Below are positions 1 to 8,107 of a stretch of DNA of 54,181 nt, one piece after another. The position numbers were made by a program, and so were the translations under genes. Position 1 is the first letter of the stretch. Each line of letters starts with the position of its first letter. The stretch is from Baia soyae (GTDB lineage Bacteria; Bacillota; Bacilli; Thermoactinomycetales; Thermoactinomycetaceae), in contig NZ_SLXV01000018.1 of NCBI RefSeq assembly GCF_004341445.1, positions 1-54,181 of the forward strand, written 5' to 3'. Under the pieces are notes generated by a model that saw only the letters and a program-made list of their open reading frames with translations, made no database searches and was not told the origin of the DNA.

Positions 1-36
1 AGCTTCTAATTTTGTCTCAAACGAATACTTAGTCAT
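1..36 (-). CDS. IS3-family transposase OrfA, N-terminal fragment
   Basis: Twelve codons (MTKYSFETKLEA) run off the left edge. The start has a good GGAGGTG site 7 bases upstream. The peptide resembles the start of the helix-turn-helix OrfA subunit of IS3-family transposases. Only this fragment can be read, so family assignment rests on the peptide start together with the terminal sequence at 83-95. Confidence 0.6.
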   Translation of the reverse strand, partial: MTKYSFETKLEA

Positions 37-95
37 GAAAAAGCACCTCCAACTGTTGGATTGTATTTCGTGTCCAACAATTGGGGTGCAGTTCA
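1..95 (-). mobile_element. IS3-family insertion sequence, one end only
   Basis: Read leftward, the end begins TGAACTGCACCCC at position 95. TG ends with a C-rich stretch like this are typical of IS3-family elements. About 45 bases further on a GGAGGTG ribosome binding site precedes a transposase-like reading frame that runs off the window edge. The sequence to the right of 95 is an rha-type antirepressor gene whose frame is lost exactly here, so the insertion disrupted that gene. Target-site duplication and the other end lie outside the window. Confidence 0.7.
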
Positions 96-340
96 ATTAC
101 GAGAAACATAAGCCCGTCTTTTGTAAGAAGATATTTCTTGTACACTTTCCTTCTATTATTCATATAATCTGACTCCCCAAAGTTGAGTAGTGCAAAATTG
201 GGGCTGCAATCTAGGTTTCTAATATCTCTTATAACATGATCATGACGCTTTCTAAATATCTTGGCTACCATAAGAGAATCAACCATAATTTCCTTATCTT
301 CGATAAATGATAACTGGCTGTTGTTATCATTGTTGTCCAT
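96..340 (-). pseudogene. Rha-type antirepressor, truncated by an IS
   Basis: This is the N-terminal half of a phage Rha-family regulatory protein, nearly parallel to the complete neighbour at 407-1120. Both begin MDNN..NSQL, contain a DSLMVA motif, an HVIRDI/HVTRDI motif and an LDCS motif, and share KKY.LTK.GLMFLV. Homology ends after LMFLV, exactly at the IS3-type terminal sequence; about 20 codons of IS sequence then continue the frame to a stop at 29. I place the start at the ATG at 340, which has a GAGGATG site, rather than the ATG 60 bases further upstream. Everything after the Rha DNA-binding region is missing, so the product is probably inactive. Confidence 0.75.
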
Positions 341-406
341 TAAAATCATCCTCTTCCGTTTGAATAAAGAAGGGATGGTCACATAAACCATCCTTTTCAA
401 TTACTA

Positions 407-1120
407 CTAACAAGCTGGCAGTATCTCTTTCCCCTTCAAGAAATCATACAAGAACGATCTCCCTAGCTGTGTCCACCGCATTAACGTGGTTCCTTGTTCG
501 TAGGTCACGTAATCGACATATCCCTTACCGACATATCTATCGTACAAGTGCCATTTACCACCTTGCTTATATTGAATACCATAGGATTGTAGCAATTTAT
601 TAAATTGTATAGCCGTCATATCGAAATCCTTTGCAATTGTCGTTACCGTAAGCAGTTCTTTCGATCTAAGGACCTTATCATGAAATTCCACCTTCGGAGC
701 TTGTTCGGTTATCTTAGTTTCTAGCAACATGCGATCCTTTTCCAAATCAGCAGCGAGTCGCAATGCTTCGTGCAATGTGGAAGGAACATGGAAACCACCA
801 CTTTTGATGAGTTGTTCCATACGGTCAAATTCTCCAATGTAACGTTCTTTCATGATAGCTGCCTTTTCCCCTCGGTAGCCCATCACAAGGAACATAAGTC
901 CGTTTTTGGTAAGGTGGTATTTTTTCTGTGATCGTCCTGCTGAATCCTTATAGTAGATACATCCAAAATTGGATGCATTGAAATCTGAGCTACAATCGAG
1001 TGATTCAATGTCACGAGTAACATGAAAGTGTTGCTTCTCAAACACTTCAGCCACCATTAAAGAATCCGTAACCACCTTCTCATTCTCGATAAATACTAGT
1101 TGGCTGTTGTTGTTGTCCAT
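407..1120 (-). CDS. Phage antirepressor, Rha N-terminal plus KilAC C-terminal domains
   Basis: The 237-residue protein has two recognisable parts. Residues 1-110 match the Rha domain of phage regulatory proteins (DSLMVAEVF, HVTRDIESLDCS, KKYHLTKNGLMFLVMGYRG). Residues 125-237 match the KilAC/ANT domain (SKELLTVTTIAKDF, MTAIQFNKLLQSYGIQY, TLMRWTQLGRSFLYDFL). Such proteins act in the cytoplasm on phage lysogeny control, usually by binding DNA or neutralising a repressor. It lies 67 bp upstream of the IS-interrupted paralogue at 96-340, so the pair is a tandem duplication of which this copy is intact. Start ATG at 1120 has a GAGGATG site, the same layout as its paralogue. Confidence 0.85.
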   Translation of the reverse strand: MDNNNSQLVFIENEKVVTDSLMVAEVFEKQHFHVTRDIESLDCSSDFNASNFGCIYYKDSAGRSQKKYHLTKNGLMFLVMGYRGEKAAIMKERYIGEFDRMEQLIKSGGFHVPSTLHEALRLAADLEKDRMLLETKITEQAPKVEFHDKVLRSKELLTVTTIAKDFDMTAIQFNKLLQSYGIQYKQGGKWHLYDRYVGKGYVDYVTYEQGTTLMRWTQLGRSFLYDFLKGKEILPAC

Positions 1121-1492
1121 TAAAAATCATCCTCTTCTATTTTTGTTTGAGATAACTGAACATAATTTTCCTAAGCGCATCACCCCATCAAAAGAGGACA
1201 TAGAAGATTATCCCCTCTGTTTGATTTATGCTTAATCCTTCCTACTTACATAAGCGTAGAGGTCAGAAGGAAGGAGACCTAAAAGAGATTATTTTTTCAT
1301 TTTCCATTGCTTCGGCTTTGTTGTTCGGGTGAACTACTACCAATCTCCCTCCTACGTTTTAGTGAAATCCCTTTTATTAGCGCATTGATACTAAAAAGGA
1401 GGACACTTCTTGTACATAAAAATGAGTGTAAACATTTCATGATTGGGTATAAGATTCGTATATTAGTGAATCGAGAGGATAGAGTCATTTAA
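1121..1492. other. Intergenic region without a convincing gene
   Basis: The 372 bases between the divergent antirepressor and coiled-coil genes hold two overlapping opposite frames of about 60 codons, neither with a good ribosome binding site or a protein-like composition. A GAGAGGATAG sequence at the right end serves as the ribosome binding site of the following gene. Promoters for both flanking genes are expected here, but I could not identify a clear one. Confidence 0.5.
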
Positions 1493-2329
1493 ATGAAATG
1501 GATAAAATGGACAACCGTAGGTATGCTGATGATTTTTGCCTTAGTATCTCTTTGCTCATTCGCATTATGGTATTATCCGAAATGGTTCAAACATAGCTCG
1601 GAGTTAGATGCAGGAGTTGTCACAGGAATCGTCAGTATTGTCGTGTTGGTCGGAACCATCGGGGTAACGATTGCCGTTAATACGCAGACTCAACGTATGG
1701 CACTAAAAATGAATCAAGAGAACCAACAGCTTCAATTGAAGATAAACCAAGAAAGCCAGCAACTTCAGTTGAAACTAAGTCAAGAAAATCAACAGCTTCA
1801 GCTAAAAATTCAGGAAATGAATATAGAAGCTATGCGGTTTCAAGCGAGGGCGACGTTACGAGATGAGGTTCTAAAACAACGATTCCCTGCCTATCGAAAT
1901 TTTTTGGAGATCTTGGATGATTTCGGTGTTTTATTGGTATCTATATTTAACAATATAAATAATACAGAAATTTCTATCGAAGAAGAATCAGATTGGATAA
2001 CCATGTATAAAAAAATAATTACAGCATTAGATTTGGAACGTAATAATGGTTGTTTCTATTATTCATCTGATACTTGGATGGAAATTCAACATTTGATAAC
2101 GAATGCGAGATGCTTGAGAGATCGTTTTTTCGATGTTATTGAAGTAGATGGAGAAAGCTACAACAGATTTAAAAAAGACAATACTAGTGAATCAAAAGAA
2201 CTCATTACTAATATCAAAAATTTAATTGATAAAGCATTGGAAACTGCTAATTTCATTGCAGAAGAATTTACTTTAGATGAAATTGAACAAGATATTGGCT
2301 CCCTTAAGAGTCATGAAATTGATATGTAA
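1493..2329 (+). CDS. Membrane protein with hendecad coiled coil, unknown function
   Basis: The 278-residue protein has two predicted membrane segments (about residues 8-27 and 41-63). A glutamine-rich coiled coil follows, in which an 11-residue unit occurs three times (NQENQQLQLKI, NQESQQLQLKL, SQENQQLQLKI; residues 74-106). Hendecads of this kind form long, slightly right-handed coiled coils. Residues 115-278 form an acidic, mostly helical cytoplasmic domain that I do not recognise. It is the only cargo-like gene between the antirepressor pair and the recombinase, so it could be a superinfection-exclusion or defence protein, but nothing in the sequence proves this. Confidence 0.6.
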   Translation: MKWIKWTTVGMLMIFALVSLCSFALWYYPKWFKHSSELDAGVVTGIVSIVVLVGTIGVTIAVNTQTQRMALKMNQENQQLQLKINQESQQLQLKLSQENQQLQLKIQEMNIEAMRFQARATLRDEVLKQRFPAYRNFLEILDDFGVLLVSIFNNINNTEISIEEESDWITMYKKIITALDLERNNGCFYYSSDTWMEIQHLITNARCLRDRFFDVIEVDGESYNRFKKDNTSESKELITNIKNLIDKALETANFIAEEFTLDEIEQDIGSLKSHEIDM

Positions 2330-2458
2330 CCCTATATGTTCCTCAAGATTGAGAACCACAGACTTGTAGGCACTACCCGAGTTCAAAAATATATTACGTA
2401 ACCACTACCCACTAGTCGCAACCCTACCAGAGGGGGGCTTTGGGGGCTAACGAAAAAT

Positions 2459-2490
2459 GACGGATTCCTTTTAATTAGGAGTCCGTCTTT
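2459..2490 (-). terminator. Rho-independent terminator after the tyrosine recombinase
   Basis: The arms GACGGATTCC and GGAGTCCGTC form a 10-bp stem with one mismatch around a 9-base AT loop. On the minus strand it is followed by ATTTTT, so it ends the integrase transcript. The short T run on the other side means it could also stop transcription from the coiled-coil gene. Confidence 0.7.
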
Positions 2491-2503
2491 CGTTGTTGTG
2501 CAT

Positions 2504-3067
2504 CTATAGCTTGAATGACAATAAATCATTTTCAATCTCTTCATTCGTAATTCCAATGTATCTTAAAGTGATCGAAGGATGCGAATGATTCAAGATCATC
2601 TGTAACTTTGCTACGTCCTTAGTCTGCTTGTAGTACCAGTAACCGAACGTCTTCCTCATCGTATGAGTGCCGATAGATTCCACCTCTGCCATGTCTGCCG
2701 CCTTCTGCAATCGTTTGTATGCTTGGGATGTGGTAATAGGATTATCACCTTTACGACTAGGGAATAACCACTTAGAATCTATATCCTTTATGTAGGCTTG
2801 TATCTCATCGTATATATTATCTAGCTGGATCGTTCGTGTCTTCTTCGTCTTCCCTTCAAGGACTAGGACACGTTTCTTTTTACGTACATCTGATACCTTG
2901 AGCTTTAGTAAGTCACCACAACGTAATCCCGTATTGATCCCTATGACGAATAGTATATAATCCCGTTCACTACAAAACTTCCGTAAAGCCCATTTCATAT
3001 CATCTATCTTTTGCAAATCTCGTATTGGTTGCACATCTTGAATTTGATTCAGCGAACAATCTCCCAT
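2504..3067 (-). CDS. Short tyrosine recombinase (phage integrase family)
   Basis: The 187-residue protein is essentially a lone catalytic domain of a tyrosine recombinase. It has the box I arginine in NTGLRCGDLL (Arg49), the beta-hairpin lysines around 73-76 (GKTKKTRTI), box II HTMRKTFG (His135, Arg138), the LNHSH histidine (161) and the nucleophile in LRYIGI (Tyr170). The N-terminal arm-binding and SAM-like domains of ordinary integrases (usually 300 residues or more) are absent. Such short forms occur on Firmicute plasmids and prophages, where they more likely resolve multimers or invert DNA than integrate the element. The large serine recombinase at 8250-9728 is the better candidate for integration here. 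Confidence 0.85.
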   Translation of the reverse strand: MGDCSLNQIQDVQPIRDLQKIDDMKWALRKFCSERDYILFVIGINTGLRCGDLLKLKVSDVRKKKRVLVLEGKTKKTRTIQLDNIYDEIQAYIKDIDSKWLFPSRKGDNPITTSQAYKRLQKAADMAEVESIGTHTMRKTFGYWYYKQTKDVAKLQMILNHSHPSITLRYIGITNEEIENDLLSFKL

Positions 3068-3272
3068 CCTCTAAACTCCTTTGAAATAGCTATTTTGAAT
3101 GCACGCTTTTCTCACACATCCATAGCTTATCGGGTTATTTGGTATACGGCAATAGATTTAACGAAATGAATTCTCGCTTATTTATAAAAGAGAGTATTTA
3201 TTAATGTCCTGATTATCCCCTTTTACACGCTTAGTAAAGTGTATAACTCATTTTACGAAAGCAGGGGATTAC

Positions 3273-4145
3273 ATGGACAAGAATAGTTATATTGATTTAG
3301 GGACAGGCGAGGTGAAATCCAAACGGGAATATAAGCTACAGAATATCAAGCAATCCCAAGAATACAAGAAGATGCTTAAAAGAGAGGAATATAGAGATCG
3401 ACAACGGTCACGTAAGTGGATTGCTTGCTTCCATCAGCCGATACAGAAGCTATCAGAGGTGCTAGAGTTACATGAGTTAGGAGTGGTCATGAATCTACTA
3501 CCGTATACGAAATTCAAAGGGAACGGAAAATTAGTTAAAGATGGGGAGGTAATGCGAATTGCTGATATTAGAGAGGTGATCGGCAGAACAAAGAGGTCTA
3601 CCATTACGATCATGAACAAGCTAGAGGGATTAAACGTTATCTTGAAGCGAAAGGAACGAAACCGAAACATCTACTCATTAAATCCGCACTATCATTCTAT
3701 AGGGAAATTACTTCATAGTGATCCGTTTACGAAGGTCTATCAACTTGCAGCAAGAAAAATGTTGCGGAATCTAACACTTAAACAAGCAGGAATCCTGTAT
3801 AAGATACTACCTCACTTCCACTACCAGACGTATTATCTCGCACATAACCCAAACGAAGCTGACCTTAACGAAATTAAGCATATGAATCAAAGAGAATTGG
3901 CACAGGCGATCCATGAAGACGTTAGGACACTTCGTACCCATATGAAAGCCCTACAGAGCGAAGGGTTCATCATGATACAGAAGTTGTCTAACACGGATGC
4001 CTTCATAGTTAATCCCGATATTATGTTTCGAAAGGATGTCGAGGATGAATATACGGATGTTGTTCGAGAACAATTCTATAGGTTACAACTCAAGAGATCT
4101 CAAGAGCTAGATGTTCAGCTATCTGCCGTAACTAGCGGAAAATAA
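3273..4145 (+). CDS. Rep-like winged-helix protein, probable replication initiator
   Basis: This is a 290-residue basic protein. The N-terminus (YIDLGTGEVKSKREYK) resembles the leader of Firmicute plasmid Rep proteins. Two helix-turn-helix-like stretches follow: residues about 90-125 (MRIADIREVIGRTKRSTITIMNKLEGL) and about 205-245 (MNQRELAQAIHEDVRTLRTHMKALQSEG). Two winged helices in tandem are typical of initiators that bind iterated origin sites. A 19-bp direct repeat lies at its stop codon and a gene-free stretch of about 930 bp follows, consistent with a downstream origin. The start ATG has an AGGGGATT site. It could instead be a phage transcription regulator, so the assignment is moderate. 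Confidence 0.55.
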   Translation: MDKNSYIDLGTGEVKSKREYKLQNIKQSQEYKKMLKREEYRDRQRSRKWIACFHQPIQKLSEVLELHELGVVMNLLPYTKFKGNGKLVKDGEVMRIADIREVIGRTKRSTITIMNKLEGLNVILKRKERNRNIYSLNPHYHSIGKLLHSDPFTKVYQLAARKMLRNLTLKQAGILYKILPHFHYQTYYLAHNPNEADLNEIKHMNQRELAQAIHEDVRTLRTHMKALQSEGFIMIQKLSNTDAFIVNPDIMFRKDVEDEYTDVVREQFYRLQLKRSQELDVQLSAVTSGK

Positions 4146-4186
4146 TTGCACCAAAACCCCCTATCTTGCGGAAAATAACTGCACCA
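4135..4186 (+). repeat. Pair of 19-bp direct repeats at the 3' end of the Rep-like gene
   Basis: GCGGAAAATAATTGCACCA (4135-4153) and GCGGAAAATAACTGCACCA (4168-4186) differ at one base and start 33 bp apart, about three helical turns. The first copy overlaps the last codons and stop of the Rep-like gene. The arrangement fits an iteron-like binding site of that protein. Confidence 0.6.
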
Positions 4187-5011
4187 TTCAAAACAGCTAA
4201 ATCCCTTGGTATCAAAGGTCTGATGATGGTTTAGTGGGGAAAAAGACTCTTTATCTTCTATTACTATTAAGGTTACGTCCACTACTTATAAGAACATAAA
4301 TACTAGGCTATCGCCTGCAAACCTATTCGGTGTTGCAATTACTAAGTGACTACATTGCTAATCATTTTCATCATCAACATGGAACTAAGTAATCAAATAT
4401 AACCGGAGCCTGCCTTTTAGGCGACGGTAATCACTTCATCTTTTGTTTAAGGTTTCATATCGAATCTAAAGAACCATGTAAAGCAAACATGACATGGATT
4501 AACTTACTAACAAATACTAAATAACAAGACCTACAAGATTACGATGTCAAAGAACAACATCGTTAGTATTGGATTATACACTTGATCTTGTTAGTTGAAT
4601 GAAACGGTATAGGTGCACTACTTGAGTTCAGATAGAAAGAGCGATATGGATGCTATATGAAAGAATCCGTCCATCACCGCTCATATCTCTTCTTATCTGG
4701 CGCATCCAACTGTGGATGTATCGATTTGCCCTCGATAGTAGCTTTGATTCAATGCGCTCAAATTTGGGGAGTCAGATTTTGGTCTATTCGATAACAAAAA
4801 ATACCCCTTGAGTTTGGAGAGCGCCTTCCATATCTCTAAGGGAGTGATTGTGAAAACTTACTTTTAGTAAGCCAATGTATATGTTTAAGATGGATAACAA
4901 TTACCATGTATATCAGTTCGATCAAGTTGTACAGTAGATCTACGGTGCTTCCGTTCATTGTTTACATTATCATTTACTACGATGATAGGATGATCTTTTC
5001 TGAACAAAATT
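4187..5011. other. Long gene-free region, possible replication origin
   Basis: About 825 bases hold no plausible reading frame on either strand. They contain short imperfect hairpins, for example CTTACTTTTAGTAAG near 4858 and GCCTGCCTTTTAGGC near 4411. Position after a Rep-like gene and its direct repeats suggests an origin or partition site, but I see no DnaA-box cluster or further iteron copies that would settle it. Confidence 0.35.
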
Positions 5012-5050
5012 AACCCCTAATCGCTAGAGTCGCCTAGTAAATTAGGGGTT
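5012..5050 (-). terminator. Terminator of the ParB/DGQHR operon
   Basis: AACCCCTAAT and ATTAGGGGTT form a perfect 10-bp stem with a 19-base loop, followed on the minus strand by AATTTTG. It lies 29 bp past the stop of the leftward DGQHR-like gene. Confidence 0.75.
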
Positions 5051-5079
5051 CCAAAATTATAAAATTAACCGGTTACTAA

Positions 5080-6225
5080 TCAATCTTCTGACGAAAGTAT
5101 ATCCTTTTTAAATTCATCCGAAATGACTAATTCCTTAACCGCATCAAATTTAGTAATCAAATCCACCTCAGCAAACATAGCATCTACTTCTTTCTTTGGT
5201 TTGCTGGATAACTTACTGTACAACACTTCTGCACCAATGACCTTCTTTATAGCAAGGTCCATTGATTCTTTTAATTCCTTGTTTAACAGACGCTTAATTG
5301 CATTGAAATAGATGACCTTGCATTCAGGAAGATATTGTAGTATTTGAGTGGTATCTTTCAATCTAGAATTAAAAGTATCCACTTTCATAGAGGAAAAAAT
5401 CTCACTCAGAAAATTAATGATATACTTGTTAATTTCCTTAGTCGACAATTGATGTTGATCGAGTAAAGGTTTTCCGATTTTTGTGATGATACTCGTTACG
5501 TAATGTAATGGAATCGATAACCCATTGTACTTCGAGTATTTAGCACTATCCAGATCAAGTATAATTGGAGTGTTCTTTGATTCCTTTAAATACTCAATAA
5601 TATCCGCATACTCATTGTGTATAAAGAAAAACTCTCTTCCAGGCGAAACCGGTTCGCTCTTCCCTAAATCTAGCAGGCATCGCTTACTGTAATTTCCATC
5701 TAAGTCGATGTAAATATCTACTGTGAAAGAGATGTCTTGAAATTTTTGCTTAATCTGTTCATACAGGGCTTTTCTGGAGCGATTACTCACCGTACTAATT
5801 TTCTCTTTCAACATCTGGAAAAAGTTATCCGAAGCAACTTTTCGATGCCCTCCATCACGAATACTGAAAATGTGTTTAATGATCGGGATACGTAGCACGC
5901 CATTTTGAAAAATATCTTTTTCTGTCAAACCGCTTTCCTTTAAATTCATATTCAGAACGAAGCTAGATTGGAATGGAACTTCATAGTCCTCTCCTACTTC
6001 CTTCGTGAAAATACGAAGATAGTTTTTGGCGATTTGTTCCGCTCTTTCCTCTTTAACCGCTCTCTGTGCTGTTTTGTTTGAGAACAACTCAAGGTTTTGA
6101 TCGTTTAACATATCATAATTAAATGTAGTTGTATAACGATTACCGTAAGGTGTTGGTGTAACGAGAGCAAAGAATTCAAGATATCTCTCAACTTGGTTTT
6201 GTGTGTCTGATGTATTTGCGATCAT
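5080..6225 (-). CDS. DGQHR-like (DndB-type) ParB-fold protein
   Basis: The protein is about 381 residues from the chosen start. The motif IRDGGHRKVASDNFFQML (about residues 120-137) matches the DGQHR signature of DndB and related ParB-superfamily proteins, with Gly in place of Gln. The rest is mixed alpha/beta with no other motif I recognise. DndB represses and modulates DNA phosphorothioation genes, but no dndCDE genes are visible here. I chose the ATG at 6225 because AAGGAG stands 10 bases upstream; an ATG 66 bases earlier would overlap the preceding ParB-like gene without a site. The two genes lie 31 bp apart and almost certainly form one operon, so a joint function is likely. Confidence 0.65.
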   Translation of the reverse strand: MIANTSDTQNQVERYLEFFALVTPTPYGNRYTTTFNYDMLNDQNLELFSNKTAQRAVKEERAEQIAKNYLRIFTKEVGEDYEVPFQSSFVLNMNLKESGLTEKDIFQNGVLRIPIIKHIFSIRDGGHRKVASDNFFQMLKEKISTVSNRSRKALYEQIKQKFQDISFTVDIYIDLDGNYSKRCLLDLGKSEPVSPGREFFFIHNEYADIIEYLKESKNTPIILDLDSAKYSKYNGLSIPLHYVTSIITKIGKPLLDQHQLSTKEINKYIINFLSEIFSSMKVDTFNSRLKDTTQILQYLPECKVIYFNAIKRLLNKELKESMDLAIKKVIGAEVLYSKLSSKPKKEVDAMFAEVDLITKFDAVKELVISDEFKKDILSSED

Positions 6226-6256
6226 GTCATTCATTCTCCTTGTTGTGTAAATTAGC

Positions 6257-7666
6257 TTAGGATTGACCAAATTTTTCAATCTCTTCAACAACCTTTGGCT
6301 TGTCTAATTGATTGAAGCAAATAAATAGTACCTTACTGTACTTGCTAACCGCATCTTGGATACGATTCCTACCACCGGCATCATAGATATCACCCTTTGA
6401 GTCAATCCATGTACGATAATCTGCCTGTTCGGCTTCTGATGACAGATTAAATGTTTCTGAAAAATGGATAACTCGATGCTTGGGTTTAGACTTCTCATTC
6501 TTAATTACTTGGATCACACTTTGGGACGTTTTAGCATCTTCTAATCTTGGAGGGCTAGTATTATACTCCCTCATGTACTTAGCCATTCTCTTTTTCTCTT
6601 CCTCTGCCCTAATTCTTTTTTCCTCAGCTTCAATCGCCCTTCTTTGTCCCTCAGCCTGCTTCTTATGTAGTTGTTCTAAGCGCTGTCTCTCCAGCTTAGC
6701 TCTCTTTTCCTCTTCTAGGCGTCGTTGTTTGGCTTGCCTTTCTAACTCCTCTTGTTTACGCAGTAAGGCTTTTCTCTCTTCTTCTTCCTTAGCTTTTTTC
6801 ATTTGTTGTAATAATAACTGCCGTTGCTTTGCCGCCTCCTCTTCTCGTTTTTTTCTCTCTTCTTCTCTTTTACGTAACAATTCTGCTTGTTTTGCTTGTT
6901 CTTCTGCCAACTTTTGAAGTCGCTCTTCTTCACGCTTTCGTAATTTTTCTTGCTCTTTTCTTCGTGCTTCTTCTACACGTAGATTAGTAAGATACTTGTT
7001 GTACTCGATTTCTAAGTTAGCAGCAGCAGTATTAGGGTTTTTATTTTGTTCCCGAACTACATTTACAAAACGATACTGCCATTCTTTCGGCATCTTAGAA
7101 AGAGAGAGGTAGGTAGCATTTCTAATCTTCATTTGCTCTTTTACATGCCATTTAACCAATATTTTCAGTACACTTGGATCTACATTAAGTACAGTTTCCA
7201 AGTAATTAAGATAATCCTTTTCAGATACTTTTAGCCTATCGATCAAGGGCTTATATGTTTGCCTATCACGCAAATAAGCCTCCATTTCTTCTGACTCAGT
7301 GCTGTCTTGTTTCCTTAAAGCCTTCACCGAGAGTTTAATCTTACGAACAATTTGTTGAGCCCTTTCGGGAAACAGCAAGGTTTGTCTAACTAGATTTTCG
7401 TCAATCTGTTCAATATCATTTTTAACAGAGTTTACTTCTGTATAAATGACTGGAACTTTTTCATAACCAAGCTCACCTAAAGCAGTAAGCCTATGAAGTC
7501 CAGCAACCAATTCACCATCATGTGTAATAGTAATAGGATTTTTTAACCCTATCTCTTCAATACTGACTTTTAATTGCTCGACAATAACAGGATTTAGTTC
7601 TTGGTATCGTGTACCGAATGTTACCTGTTCAATAGGAACTTCAACAATCTTAGTCGAATACGACAC
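6257..7666 (-). CDS. ParB-like protein with a long charged single-helix region
   Basis: Residues 5-110 form a ParB N-terminal (Srx-fold) domain: NPVIVEQLKVSIEEIGLKNPI, then DGELVAGLHRLTALGELGY, then IDENLVRQTL. The box II signature is GLHRLTA instead of the usual GERRxxA. A helical section around residues 140-220 may hold the HTH. Residues about 230-370 are almost purely Glu, Lys, Arg, Gln and Ala, an uninterrupted charged helix. A small globular domain closes the protein. The first possible codon is TTG at 7672, but GTG at 7666 sits better behind GGGGG. Partner of the DGQHR-like gene downstream. It may serve partition, or be a regulator or nuclease of a defence module. Confidence 0.7.
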   Translation of the reverse strand: MSYSTKIVEVPIEQVTFGTRYQELNPVIVEQLKVSIEEIGLKNPITITHDGELVAGLHRLTALGELGYEKVPVIYTEVNSVKNDIEQIDENLVRQTLLFPERAQQIVRKIKLSVKALRKQDSTESEEMEAYLRDRQTYKPLIDRLKVSEKDYLNYLETVLNVDPSVLKILVKWHVKEQMKIRNATYLSLSKMPKEWQYRFVNVVREQNKNPNTAAANLEIEYNKYLTNLRVEEARRKEQEKLRKREEERLQKLAEEQAKQAELLRKREEERKKREEEAAKQRQLLLQQMKKAKEEEERKALLRKQEELERQAKQRRLEEEKRAKLERQRLEQLHKKQAEGQRRAIEAEEKRIRAEEEKKRMAKYMREYNTSPPRLEDAKTSQSVIQVIKNEKSKPKHRVIHFSETFNLSSEAEQADYRTWIDSKGDIYDAGGRNRIQDAVSKYSKVLFICFNQLDKPKVVEEIEKFGQS

Positions 7667-7818
7667 AATCAAAATCCCCCATTCTGATAATCCATCCCCC
7701 TGGGAAAATGGAAAAGTAATTTGATACTGGTATTATTGGTTTGGAAATTTAGTTTCATACATGTTTTCTAAAATAAAAAGATAAAATGAAACACGTTTAC
7801 AATAGGACTTTACAAGAC

Positions 7819-7848
7819 AAAAAAAGACGGTAGCTCGTAGCTTCCGTC
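7819..7848 (-). terminator. Leftward terminator without an annotated long gene upstream
   Basis: On the minus strand GACGGAAGCT, a 3-base loop and AGCTACCGTC form a 10-bp stem with one A-A mismatch, followed by seven T residues. It begins one base after the stop of the small hydrophobic frame at 7850-7951, which suggests that frame or a small RNA is really transcribed. Confidence 0.7.
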
Positions 7849-7849
7849 C

Positions 7850-7951
7850 CTACTGTCGTTTTGTAATACGTAATATCGTATTCCAGACAATTGACACCAT
7901 AGTGCTAAAGATCAGGGTTGTTTCTAAATAAAAAGGGAATACAAGTACCAC
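7850..7951 (-). CDS. Possible 33-residue hydrophobic peptide
   Basis: A GTG-initiated frame gives a short membrane-like peptide (VLVFPFYLETTLIF.. ending ILRITKRQ) with one hydrophobic segment and a basic tail. The stop codon is separated by one base from a strong terminator. This layout resembles small type I toxins and holin-like peptides of Bacillus mobile elements. The ribosome binding site is poor (TAGAGAA) and no antisense antitoxin RNA can be shown from sequence alone, so the call is tentative. Confidence 0.3.
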   Translation of the reverse strand: MVLVFPFYLETTLIFSTMVSIVWNTILRITKRQ

Positions 7952-8107
7952 TGGTTCTCTAGACGTTACAAGAGATAGTTTATTACTGATTTCTTTATTA
8001 CTACCATGTCAGGTCTACCTAGCATGGCTCCACTTAACATGAATGAAACTAAATGTCCTCTTTCGATAAGCCCGAACGCTTATATAAGGGAAAGGGGACA
8101 GAGATAA

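Larger units (their letters stand above)
7667..8107. other. Gap with a leftward terminator and a possible micro-gene
   Basis: No large gene lies between the ParB-like gene and the micro-ORF at 8108. The stretch contains a leftward terminator (7819-7848) directly behind a short hydrophobic frame (7850-7951). The rest is AT-rich and probably contains the ParB-operon promoter, which I could not pin down. Confidence 0.5.

Noticed and set aside
1297-1492. Two overlapping opposite frames of about 60 codons
   Set aside because: Neither has a ribosome binding site or a protein-like composition, and they overlap each other almost completely; read as noise in the intergenic region.
6480-6917. Frame of 145 codons opposite the ParB-like gene
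   Set aside because: Ser/Cys/Leu-rich mirror of the Glu/Lys/Arg helix region, without a start signal.
5080-7666. dnd phosphorothioation locus
   Set aside because: Only a DGQHR-like protein is present; no DndA, C, D or E genes lie in the window.
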